NCBI GenBank assembly: GCA_022736275.1
Contig: DZBJ01000020.1
Coordinates: 1 to 55,975 of the forward strand
Length of the DNA stretch: 55,975 nt
Source of the DNA: Rikenella microfusus
GTDB taxonomy: Bacteria; Bacteroidota; Bacteroidia; Bacteroidales; VadinHA17
Reading direction: 5' to 3'
The translations under genes were made by a program, and so were the position numbers. The notes under the pieces were generated by a model. That model searched no databases and had not been told where the DNA came from. It worked only from the letters and a program-made list of their open reading frames with translations. This document shows, one piece after another, positions 9,095-17,191 of the stretch; within the stretch, counting starts at the first letter, position 1, and each line of letters begins with the position of its first letter.

Positions 9095-10273
9095 TTAAAA
9101 ATACCAGCTGTGCTGTGAAACACGCTCCAGACCCTTGCCCTCGGTGAACGTTGTCACCCGCCTGGCGCCCTGAAGTATCTGAAGCAGATTGGCGCTGTAG
9201 TTTGTCCTGGTCGAGTCGAAACTGTTGATTATCACCATACCTGACCCTGATGCGTGGATGAATTCAGTGTCTCCGATAAACATCCCCGTGTGGGTGATAT
9301 TTATCCTTCCGTCCCTGTCGCTGCCAAAATAGAGAAGGTCACCTGGTGCAAGTGATTCCAACGGCTTTTCTATGCTTACCTCATCACCGTACCTGAACTG
9401 GGATGATGCGTCGCGGGTCATAATAACACCGCCGTAATAATATATCGTCTTTGTGTAACCGCTGCAATCAACCCCCTTGGTAGAGGTCCCTCCCCATAGA
9501 TAAGGTGTGCCCATAAATGACCTGGCAAAACTTATCAGCATCTGTGGTTCAATATCGGCGCTCTCAGCCCATGTTTTTAATTCAGCCGCCTCACTCTTCT
9601 TAACCTCGCCGCTCCTTCCGTCAGGCAGGACGACGGTCCATTTGTCACCACGTGTACCGTTTGTGAACATAATCGCCCCGAAGGTAACATCCGACACAGT
9701 CTCACCCCTGCTGTCGGTTATTACCCCTGTATGCCCGAGATATATCACCCTGTCACTACCCTTCCACGCAGCCATCTCATCATCAGTCAATTCAATTACT
9801 GTATTTCTGACCCACCCGATATACGAGTCAGGCATCTGGACCAGGTGCCAGCCTCTTCTCTTGTTCAGGATTTTTACCGGCGTGCCCATAAGAGCCTGGG
9901 TAGCCATCTCTGCAGCGTGAGAAGGCCTTGTCCGTATATTGCATACGCTGACCGATACCAGCCCCCATGGCTTTTCAACAACCGCCGGATCAGGCAAAAC
10001 GGTTATACTGTCAGTGTAACTGTATCCTGACCTGCCAAGCATTGCAAGGATCTCTTCCTTCGCCTGTGGCAGGTTGGTTTCACCTTTGACGATGATGGTT
10101 CCGCCCTCCCCCATGACCATATTTATGTCACAAAGGGCTTCGGCGTGCTGTGGCACCATGACAGCTGCGATCGAATCAAGCTGTTCCTGCAGACCGGCAG
10201 GAACCTCTTTGACCTGACATCCGGCAAGCTGAATCACACATACTAAGAAGATAAGGTAGCTTAATTGTTTCAT
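9095..10273 (-). CDS. NlpC/P60 gamma-D-Glu-diamino acid endopeptidase with SH3b domains
   Basis: 392-residue lipoprotein (LAGC lipobox near residue 19). An N-terminal heavy-metal-associated-like or YkfC N-domain is followed by a bacterial SH3 segment (about 100-170) and a C-terminal NlpC/P60 papain-like domain (about 245-370). The catalytic Cys lies in GVDCSGYTK and the His in ITHTGMF, with a third polar residue in FIHASG. The family (YkfC / dipeptidyl-peptidase VI type) cuts free murein peptides between gamma-D-Glu and the diamino acid, giving L-Ala-D-Glu. It is the first gene of the block running to 65. A promoter with TACATTTG lies just upstream, and an operator-like TTGTATTACAT sits between promoter and ATG. 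Confidence 0.9.
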   Translation of the reverse strand: MKQLSYLIFLVCVIQLAGCQVKEVPAGLQEQLDSIAAVMVPQHAEALCDINMVMGEGGTIIVKGETNLPQAKEEILAMLGRSGYSYTDSITVLPDPAVVEKPWGLVSVSVCNIRTRPSHAAEMATQALMGTPVKILNKRRGWHLVQMPDSYIGWVRNTVIELTDDEMAAWKGSDRVIYLGHTGVITDSRGETVSDVTFGAIMFTNGTRGDKWTVVLPDGRSGEVKKSEAAELKTWAESADIEPQMLISFARSFMGTPYLWGGTSTKGVDCSGYTKTIYYYGGVIMTRDASSQFRYGDEVSIEKPLESLAPGDLLYFGSDRDGRINITHTGMFIGDTEFIHASGSGMVIINSFDSTRTNYSANLLQILQGARRVTTFTEGKGLERVSQHSWYF

Positions 10274-10278
10274 GAAAG

Positions 10279-10289
10279 TTGTATTACAT
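10279..10289. promoter_or_regulatory. operator-like site TTGTATTACAT before the NlpC gene
   Basis: Near-palindrome 6 bp upstream of the ATG at 10273. It is part of a 14-bp sequence (10275-10288) repeated exactly at 6064-6077 upstream of SusC. With the proposed promoter at 10300-10331 the site would fall just after the transcription start, a normal repressor position. Its GTnnnAC core suits a FadR/GntR protein such as the one at 30255-30980. Inference. Confidence 0.35.
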
Positions 10290-10299
10290 CTTACAAATC

Positions 10300-10331
10300 C
10301 AAATGTAAATATTTATAATATTCAAGTCAAT
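10300..10331 (-). promoter_or_regulatory. Bacteroidota-type promoter for the NlpC operon
   Basis: On the minus strand ATTG (10331-10328; consensus TTTG) is followed after 20 bp by TACATTTG (10307-10300), an exact match to the -7 consensus TAnnTTTG of the main Bacteroidota sigma factor. The predicted start point is close to 10292, about 20 bp before the ATG at 10273. The same 11-mer ATTTACATTTG occurs in the murK promoter region at 28411-28421. Confidence 0.55.
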
Positions 10332-10480
10332 AGAAAAATGAAAATATTTAACCTGAAAAATTCATGGATTTTTCCACACGCAGTGTTGACGATTGAAAAT
10401 CAGGATTATACAAAATTGAATAAAATTAATTAAATGGTTTTCAATGTCAAGGTTAACTTGTCGTACATTTTTTTTAAGTT

Positions 10481-10520
10481 CGAAGTGAACTAAAGTGAGC
10501 CGGAGCGGGCGAAAGTGAAT
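10481..10520. repeat. four degenerate 10-bp tandem repeats
   Basis: Units cgaagtgaac, taaagtgagc, cggagcgggc and gaaagtgaat, each 10 bp, share an RAAGTGARC-like core and end 40 bp before the NamZ start codon. The 286-bp divergent gap (10274-10559) otherwise holds the NlpC promoter and AT-rich DNA. The repeats are too degenerate to call protein sites with confidence. Confidence 0.45.
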
Positions 10521-10559
10521 AATGTACTTAATTTTAACAGAAATATAAATTGACAGGAG

Positions 10560-11816
10560 ATGAATACAATCAGCCAAAGAGTAGCAGGGATCGGGATGGC
10601 AGTTATCCTGACGGCTGCAGTTACAGGAGAGATGAGCGGGCAGGCAGTAGAGACGGGCCTCGAGACTCTCGTAAAAAACAATTTTGACATCCTCAAAGGA
10701 AAAAGAGTCGGCCTGGTCACCAACCCGACAGGGGTGGACCGCAATCTCAGATCCACAGTTGACATTCTTCATAATGCCCCGGATGTGAAACTCGTGGCAC
10801 TGTACGGTCCTGAACACGGTGTCAGGGGCGAGTTCACCGCGGGTGAATACGTTGATTCGGAGAAAGATCCGTCAACAGGACTTCCGGTTTACAGCCTCTA
10901 CGGCAAGACGCGCAAACCATCGCCTGAGATGCTGAAAGGTATTGATATACTGGTATATGACATCCAGGATATCGGCTCCAGGTCATACACATTTATCAGC
11001 ACCCTCGGACTGCTGATGGAGGCCGCAGCAGAGAACAACATCCCCGTTGTGGTGCTCGACAGGCCAAATCCTCTTGGCGGTATCCGCATGGAGGGTGTAC
11101 TGACCCGCCAGGGCTTCTTTTCATTCGTCAGCCAGTTCGCAATACCTTATATACATGGCCTCACGGTAGGTGAGCTTGCCATGCTGCTCAACGGTGAGGG
11201 AATGCTGGCAAAAGGTGCCAGGTGTGACCTTCAGGTGGTTAAGATGAGCGGATGGTCAAGGAAAATGTATTTTGAGGAGACCGGTCTGCCCTGGGTACTC
11301 CCCTCACCTCACGTGCCTCACAAAGACTCTCCGCTCTTTTACCCTGCAACAGGCATTGCCGGCGAGCTTTATGCAGTCAGCATCGGTGTGGGCTACACCA
11401 TACCGTTCCAGACCTTCGCAGCTCCCTGGATTAATGCTGACTCCCTGGCTTCGAGCCTTAACAGACTGGAGCTGCCTGGAGTGATCTTCAGACCGACTCA
11501 TTACAAACCCTATTACAGCACCCTGCAGGGCAAGCTGGTGCACGGTGTGCAGATACATCTTACTGACCCCTCCGTCGCCCCGCTCTCACTGCTGCAGTTC
11601 TACATCATGCAGGAGACACACATCCTGTGGCCGGAAAAGAATCTCTTTGAGATGTGTGAACCCTCCAGGCTCTCCATGTTCGATAAGGTATGCGGTACCG
11701 ACGAAGTGAGAGAGGCATTCACGAAATCATTCAAGGTAAGCGATATCATGGGTCTCTGGACCAATGATATACCGGCATTCAGGAAGACGGCAGCGACATA
11801 TTTCCTCTACGATTAG
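10560..11816 (+). CDS. namZ: exo-beta-N-acetylmuramidase, DUF1343/YbbC family (GH171)
   Basis: 418 residues with an N-terminal signal peptide (about 1-30). Family hallmarks are RVGLVTNPTGVDR, LYGPEHGVRGE, LPVYSLYGKTRKP, DIQDIGSRSYTF and VLDRPNPLGG, all typical of DUF1343 proteins. Characterised members (Bacillus subtilis NamZ/YbbC and the Tannerella forsythia NamZ enzymes) release terminal MurNAc from the non-reducing end of peptidoglycan glycans. Here it would feed MurNAc to the MurK/MurQ enzymes encoded at 28510-30205. The ATG sits directly behind AGGAG, too close for a usual ribosome site; the ATG at 10596 would still give a short signal peptide. A duplicated copy of the gene's last codons lies just downstream (11850-11875). 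Confidence 0.9.
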   Translation: MNTISQRVAGIGMAVILTAAVTGEMSGQAVETGLETLVKNNFDILKGKRVGLVTNPTGVDRNLRSTVDILHNAPDVKLVALYGPEHGVRGEFTAGEYVDSEKDPSTGLPVYSLYGKTRKPSPEMLKGIDILVYDIQDIGSRSYTFISTLGLLMEAAAENNIPVVVLDRPNPLGGIRMEGVLTRQGFFSFVSQFAIPYIHGLTVGELAMLLNGEGMLAKGARCDLQVVKMSGWSRKMYFEETGLPWVLPSPHVPHKDSPLFYPATGIAGELYAVSIGVGYTIPFQTFAAPWINADSLASSLNRLELPGVIFRPTHYKPYYSTLQGKLVHGVQIHLTDPSVAPLSLLQFYIMQETHILWPEKNLFEMCEPSRLSMFDKVCGTDEVREAFTKSFKVSDIMGLWTNDIPAFRKTAATYFLYD

Positions 11817-11875
11817 GCGATCAGTTGCGCCAGGTACAGAGAGAGGGCAACGAAATATTTCCTCTGCGATCAGGC
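11793..11875 (+). repeat. imperfect direct repeat of the namZ 3' end
   Basis: The 26 bp at 11793-11818, covering the last codons and stop of namZ, recur at 11850-11875 with 22 of 26 bases identical. In the matching frame the second copy reads RATKYFLCD, comparable to the namZ C-terminus AATYFLYD. This may be the tail of a deleted tandem namZ paralogue or a small local duplication. Confidence 0.6.
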
Positions 11876-11882
11876 TGGCATC

Positions 11883-14213
11883 TTACTTTACTGCCTCACC
11901 CTCAACGCTCTTCTCAAGCTCGCGGGCATGCTGCAGGAACTCGTCAATATACATCTCCCTGTAATAGACCATTCCGTGCGTGCCCCTGATCTTCGGGCTT
12001 TCATTCTCGTAGAAGAAATCCTTGCCCAGGATCAGCTGCACCCACTTGAACTGCTCAACCCACACCTGCTGCGAGAGGTCGCTGAACGGACCGTCATATG
12101 CAGGGCTGGGGAACGAGGCGTTCACCTGGCTCACATAACAGTCGCGGAACGACTGGTTGAGCACGGCCATGGAGTTGAGTGACACCGGAACAAAGACGTT
12201 GGCCTCAAAGGGAAGAAACCTGAACCACACATTCCGGTAACCAATGATCCTCAGTTCCGAAAGATCCTTCTCCAGGCTCCACTGCCTGAGTGCCTCGGCT
12301 ATCGCCTGCAACACCTTGTAGTGGGTGTCAGGCCCGGAGCCCTCAGGATCGAAAGCAAGACTGATCACCGTTGGCTGTATACGCCTGAGACACTGAAGTA
12401 TCGGCTCCACATCGCGATTGCGGTCAGGCTGCTGGGTGAAGATATCTCCAGTATAGAAACCCAGCCTCAGATGCTCAATATTCCTCACCGGAACACCGTA
12501 GTGAGCCCATACGAGCTCCTCCTCAAACTCCCTGAGCATCCCCTTGAGTCTCTGTATGTCAGGCGTATTCTTTTCACCGCTGTAGCTGGCATTAATAAGA
12601 TCAATATTCTCCCGGATCTGCGAAACAAGTTCCTCCTCTGAACGCAGCCTGTAGATCTCCACCATCGCCCTGACGATCCTGTGGCAAATGCCCCTGAGCT
12701 CACCGGCAGCGTCCTTGTCCGCCACCTTGTCAAGGTAATGGCTTACATCCTTGTCCCATTTGAACCTGTACCCTGCCTCGAAAAAATCAGGATACTCCAG
12801 CATTTGAATCTTGCCTATTGATATGAGCCTAAGGGTCTCCTCAAGCAGACCAAGAAGCATGGTGTTGGTGACCGCCGTAAAGCCAGAGGTCAGTATCGAA
12901 AAATGAAACCTGTTGGTGATCTCCCTGAGCTGCGGGATGATGGCCGGGAAGATCCCCAGCATAATGTCATCATGGTGCGGGCCTGTATGGAAGAAGGTAG
13001 CCTGTTGCTCCCTCCTTAATCCGGCTTCAATCTTTCTTTTTGTCGATTCAATTACATCATTTACCCTGTCAAGGCTGAGACCGGGTATCATCCTGCAGTA
13101 TTCGTCGTTCTGCAGATCTTCAATAACCAGCTTGTGCGCATATTTGTCGATCTTCTGGCACAGATTATACACCGCCCTCTCGGTCTTCTCAAAGCTCCAC
13201 TCACCCTCCCTGTAGTATTTTTCAACGGTGTCATGAAGCTGCACCGTTGCACCTTCGGTAAGATAGAAACGGGCATTCTTCTGGCTCTGAAGTACTGTGG
13301 CCGGGTAGAGGTTGTCAGGTCCGTTTTCGAGGGCATTTTTTACCACAAGCGCCTTGGCATCCCCGGCAGCAAAGATTATTGATACCGCATCAGGATTATA
13401 TGTTATGGTTCCCAGTCCAATTGTTATTACCAGCCTTGTCCTGGAGACTTCGATGCCTCCCAGGTCTCCTGCCGATGCAGCCTGTGTCTCGAAGTTGGTC
13501 GCCGTGAGCCTCGTCGCCGAGTTGTGGTCACTGCCCCTGGTGTTGAAGGCGATACTTCCGTCGGGGCCTATCCCGCCAAGAAAGAACCCTATTCCTCCCA
13601 GGCTGCGGATCTTCTTCTCATAACTGGTGCACCAGTTGTCAATCTTGAAAATAGAGTCGTGTTGCAGCCTCTCCAACGGATTGAGTGCCTCCCTGTTCCT
13701 GAGTGATAGGTCAATGAGGTTATCGGGAAACACCTCTGAATAATGCTTTCCCGCGGCAAGCGGAATCTCCTCGCTGTTTATCAGCAGGGCCTTCGAAGGA
13801 TCGAGATCAAAACCGCCTATGTAATATTTACTGACATAATCGAAGAAGCTGTTGTGCTGACGGGGGTTGATCGGGTAAAACTCATCGATCTGTACAAAAT
13901 GAAGTCCTCTCAGCGAAGGCTTATGATCGAGAAAGAGTCCGTTCTCCTCGCGGATCTTTATCGCCTCCGGCTTATCCCAGTTATTAAGCAGATACTGTGT
14001 CCACTTTATAAAATACTCGGGAGTCTTGCCGGTGGGAAGACTGATTACTCCATCAGGATTGCCGGCTACCCATTCAAGGAACCTCAGTGCGGTAAGCAAT
14101 CCGAGGTTTGGAAAGTTCTTCACTACCAGGTAAGGCAGTTTTGCCGTGATCTTTTTACGTCCTGAACGTTCAAAGAACGCCTGTTCCACCTTGCTGAACC
14201 CCTCGGTATTCAT
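11883..14213 (-). CDS. NagB-like / PIG-L-like deacetylase fusion protein
   Basis: 776 residues. The N-terminal part (about 30-330) is a glucosamine-6-phosphate isomerase/deaminase (NagB) fold: phosphate loop LPTGKTP (59-65), IDEFYPI with Asp110 equivalent to the E. coli NagB proton-transfer Asp72, and GGIGPDGSIAFN with Asp218 equivalent to Asp141. The usual catalytic His and Glu (GHIAFNE in E. coli) are Ser220 and Thr225 here. The C-terminal half carries a PIG-L/LmbE-like metal motif PHHDD (412-416), normally linked to N-deacetylation of GlcNAc-type substrates. The natural reading is deacetylation plus deamination of GlcNAc-6-P, the sugar product of MurQ, but the substituted residues leave the deaminase step in doubt. 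Bacteroidota carry such fusions, usually annotated as glucosamine-6-P deaminase. No signal peptide; cytosolic. Starts 11 bp after the upstream dehydrogenase stop. Confidence 0.8.
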   Translation of the reverse strand: MNTEGFSKVEQAFFERSGRKKITAKLPYLVVKNFPNLGLLTALRFLEWVAGNPDGVISLPTGKTPEYFIKWTQYLLNNWDKPEAIKIREENGLFLDHKPSLRGLHFVQIDEFYPINPRQHNSFFDYVSKYYIGGFDLDPSKALLINSEEIPLAAGKHYSEVFPDNLIDLSLRNREALNPLERLQHDSIFKIDNWCTSYEKKIRSLGGIGFFLGGIGPDGSIAFNTRGSDHNSATRLTATNFETQAASAGDLGGIEVSRTRLVITIGLGTITYNPDAVSIIFAAGDAKALVVKNALENGPDNLYPATVLQSQKNARFYLTEGATVQLHDTVEKYYREGEWSFEKTERAVYNLCQKIDKYAHKLVIEDLQNDEYCRMIPGLSLDRVNDVIESTKRKIEAGLRREQQATFFHTGPHHDDIMLGIFPAIIPQLREITNRFHFSILTSGFTAVTNTMLLGLLEETLRLISIGKIQMLEYPDFFEAGYRFKWDKDVSHYLDKVADKDAAGELRGICHRIVRAMVEIYRLRSEEELVSQIRENIDLINASYSGEKNTPDIQRLKGMLREFEEELVWAHYGVPVRNIEHLRLGFYTGDIFTQQPDRNRDVEPILQCLRRIQPTVISLAFDPEGSGPDTHYKVLQAIAEALRQWSLEKDLSELRIIGYRNVWFRFLPFEANVFVPVSLNSMAVLNQSFRDCYVSQVNASFPSPAYDGPFSDLSQQVWVEQFKWVQLILGKDFFYENESPKIRGTHGMVYYREMYIDEFLQHARELEKSVEGEAVK

Positions 14214-14224
14214 TTTTCCTGATT

Positions 14225-17170
14225 TTAGATTTCTTCTTTTGTTCCACGGAGTGCATCGTACAACACCTCAACGGGGTGCACCACCTTTCGTTCCGTACCG
14301 TCTGCAATGTGATGGCGGCATGATGTTCCCGGCGCACTAATAACTGTTTCGGCCGGAGCGTTTCGTACCGCCGGGAAGAGCACCATCTCCCCTATCTTCA
14401 TGCTCAGGTCATAGTGTTCCTTTTCATATCCGAAGGCGCCGGCCATTCCGCAGCAGCCGTCATTTATCTCTTCCACCTTGTAGTTGACGGGTAGTGAGAG
14501 CATCCTTATGGTGGGAGCTGTTGAGGCTATCGCCTTCTGCTGGCAGTGTCCGTGAAGCAGAACCTTCATGGGCTGATCGGTGAATTGTTCCGGTGAAATG
14601 TTTCCCCTGTCAATCTCCCTGCAGATGAACTCCTCAAAGAGCAAGGCATTTCGGGCAATGGCCCTGGCATCTTCCGCCAGGGCGCTGCCGGCTATCTCGG
14701 GGTACTCATCACGGAATGTGAGCAGGGCCGAGGGTTCGATGCCCACCAGCGGCCTCTCATCGGTGACATGATCGCGCAGCATCATTATATTCTTTATGGC
14801 TATCTTCCTTGCCGACCGCAGCAATCCCTTTGAAAGGAATGTTCGTCCGCTCTCCCTGTGGCGTGGTATGATCACCTCGTACCCCAGCCGCTCAAGCAGC
14901 AGCACCGCCTTGATACCGATATCACTTTCATTGTAGTTTGTGAATTCATCAGCGAAGAGGCATACGATGCCCTTGCTGCCGTTCACCTTCGCCATCCTGC
15001 TGACATGCCTTCGCTCCCATGACCTGAGTGTCACCGGCGACAACGCTGGTATCGGGCGCTTGACCGAGAAGCCTATCATGCGCTTGAACAGTGACGTTCC
15101 TGTCAGGAAATTTGTCACCGGGCGAGCCATCATTCCCGGTGCATAAAGTCTCGGCAGCCATGCTATCAGCCATGTCCTGAAGGGAACGTGGTGTATGTCA
15201 TAATAGTGCTGCAGGAACTCTGCCTTCAGCCTGGCCACGTCCACATTTGATGGGCACTCCGATTTACAGGCCTTGCACGAGAGGCAGAGATCCATCACCC
15301 GGTAGATCTCCTCATGGTCAAAGCGGTTTGTCTTCTCCGATCTTGTAAGGAACTCCCTGAGGATGTTTGCCCTGGCGCGGGTCGACTTGTCCTCATCGCC
15401 CGTGGCCATGAAGGTGGGGCACATCGTGCCTCCCATGAGCGCACTCTTGCGGCAATCGGCAGACCCGCTGCACTTTTCTGTGGCATAAAGCAGACCCTCT
15501 TCCTCCGGAAACTCAAAGACCAGCCCCGGTACCCGGTTCCTGACCCCTGCCGGGTACCTGAGGTTATCAGTTATCGGAGGTGTATCTGTTATCTTGCCGG
15601 GATTAAACAGGTTCTGCGGGTCCCAGGTCTTTTTCAGCTCCTTAAGCAGACCATAGTTATGCCGGCCCAGCATCAGCGGTATGAATTCGCCCCTGAGCCT
15701 GCCGTCTCCATGTTCACCGCTTAATGAGCCACGATACTTTTTCACCAGCCGGGCGATATCCTCCGCCAGGCTGTGGAAAGTGCGTATGTCATCCGGATCC
15801 TTGAGGTCAAGCAGGGGACTCAGATGCAGCTCTCCTGTTGCTATATGGGCATAATAGGCACAGCTTAACCCGTGTTTTTCAAGCACCTGCACGGCCTCCG
15901 CGATGTAATCTGGGAAGAGCTCCGGCAGCACGGCCGTGTCTTCAATAACCTGCACGCTCTTCTTCGATCCCGGGATGTTAAGCAGTACCCCAAGCCCAGC
16001 CTTGCGCAGCTCCCACACCCTGGCCATCTCATCGGCAGCGGTAACAAGCGGGAAGTGGAACCCGTATCCGGCACTCACCATATCTCTCTCCATGGCGGCG
16101 GCTGTCTCCTCAATCTCTACCACAGCCGGCCTGGTGATCTCAATAATGAGGATGACCTTCGGATCTCCCTTCACGAAGAAGCGGTTCCGGCTCTGCTCAA
16201 TATTGTCCTTGGTGCAGTTAAGAATATAGTCATCAATCAGTTCAATAGCTGCGGGATTATGCCTGAGGGCTAAGATGTTGGCCCTGACTGCATCCTGGAG
16301 GCTGTCAAAGTGCGCGCAGAGCAGCCCGGTCTTCTGGTCCGTCAGGGGCACAAGGTTCAGTTTCATGGCCGTGGTGAAGGCCAGGGTGCCCTCCGAACCT
16401 GCAAGCAGCTTACACACATTCAGTTTTTCCCCGTTGCCTGTGAAGGGGTCGGTCATCAGCAGTGAGTCGAGGGCATAACCGTTGTTGCGGCGCCGCAGCT
16501 CCGGGCGGGGGAATTCCTTCCGTATCTCTTCCGCATTACGACTGTCGGAGAGCATGTCGCGCAGGTTCCTGTAGATCCGTGTTTCAAGCAGCGACGGGTC
16601 ACCTTCGCACTTCGCCCTGAACTCCTCCGTTGTCAGTTCCCTGAAGTGAGCCTCCGAACCGTCGGAGAGAATGGCGTCCACCTCGAGGATATGGTCCCTG
16701 ACGCTGCCATGCAGGAGCGAATGGGCGCCGCACGAGTTATTGCCCAGCATGCCGCCCATGCAGCACCGGTTGGCCGTGGAGGTCTCCGGCCCGAACTGCA
16801 GCCTGTAGGGAGCCAGGTACCTGTTCAGCTCTCCCAGGATCACTCCCGGTTCAACCCTCACCCAGCGCTCAGCCGGATTGAATTCTAATATCCGGTTAAG
16901 GTATTTAGAGATGTCAATCACGATGCCCGGACCAACCACCTGGCCGGCAAGTGAGGTTCCCGCACCACGGGGTATGACAGAGGTTCCGTTGCTCAGGGCA
17001 AAGGCAAATATCTTTTTTATGTCGTCAGTTCCGGCAGGCCGGGTCACCGCAAGAGGTATCTCACGGTATGCCGATGCGTCGGTTGCATAGAGTATCCGCT
17101 GGGTATGATCAGAGAAAAGATCACCTTTCAGCTCTTCCCTCAGGCCGTCAAACTTCAATTCCCGTTCCAT
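14225..17170 (-). CDS. FAD- and Fe-S-containing D-2-hydroxyacid (D-lactate type) dehydrogenase
   Basis: 981 residues. N-terminal FAD_binding_4/PCMH domain (about 35-215; PRGAGTSLAGQVVGPG, SCGAHSLLHGSVRDH), FAD-oxidase C-domain (to about 520; ISGEHGDGR-type segment SLSGEHGDGRLRGEF), then a 4Fe-4S ferredoxin-like domain (CLSCKACKSECP at about 640) and a cysteine-rich CCG-type domain near the C-terminus (GHCQQKA and CCGMAGAFG). This is the YdiJ/GlcD-GlpC fusion architecture that oxidises D-lactate or D-2-hydroxyglutarate and passes electrons on, probably to quinone. MurQ releases D-lactate from MurNAc-6-P, so D-lactate is the likeliest substrate here; that is inference from neighbours. Cytosolic or membrane-associated. 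It lies between the AmpG-like permease (21 bp) and the NagB fusion (11 bp). Confidence 0.88.
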   Translation of the reverse strand: MERELKFDGLREELKGDLFSDHTQRILYATDASAYREIPLAVTRPAGTDDIKKIFAFALSNGTSVIPRGAGTSLAGQVVGPGIVIDISKYLNRILEFNPAERWVRVEPGVILGELNRYLAPYRLQFGPETSTANRCCMGGMLGNNSCGAHSLLHGSVRDHILEVDAILSDGSEAHFRELTTEEFRAKCEGDPSLLETRIYRNLRDMLSDSRNAEEIRKEFPRPELRRRNNGYALDSLLMTDPFTGNGEKLNVCKLLAGSEGTLAFTTAMKLNLVPLTDQKTGLLCAHFDSLQDAVRANILALRHNPAAIELIDDYILNCTKDNIEQSRNRFFVKGDPKVILIIEITRPAVVEIEETAAAMERDMVSAGYGFHFPLVTAADEMARVWELRKAGLGVLLNIPGSKKSVQVIEDTAVLPELFPDYIAEAVQVLEKHGLSCAYYAHIATGELHLSPLLDLKDPDDIRTFHSLAEDIARLVKKYRGSLSGEHGDGRLRGEFIPLMLGRHNYGLLKELKKTWDPQNLFNPGKITDTPPITDNLRYPAGVRNRVPGLVFEFPEEEGLLYATEKCSGSADCRKSALMGGTMCPTFMATGDEDKSTRARANILREFLTRSEKTNRFDHEEIYRVMDLCLSCKACKSECPSNVDVARLKAEFLQHYYDIHHVPFRTWLIAWLPRLYAPGMMARPVTNFLTGTSLFKRMIGFSVKRPIPALSPVTLRSWERRHVSRMAKVNGSKGIVCLFADEFTNYNESDIGIKAVLLLERLGYEVIIPRHRESGRTFLSKGLLRSARKIAIKNIMMLRDHVTDERPLVGIEPSALLTFRDEYPEIAGSALAEDARAIARNALLFEEFICREIDRGNISPEQFTDQPMKVLLHGHCQQKAIASTAPTIRMLSLPVNYKVEEINDGCCGMAGAFGYEKEHYDLSMKIGEMVLFPAVRNAPAETVISAPGTSCRHHIADGTERKVVHPVEVLYDALRGTKEEI

Positions 17171-17191
17171 TGGTTGTTATCATCTGACCTG

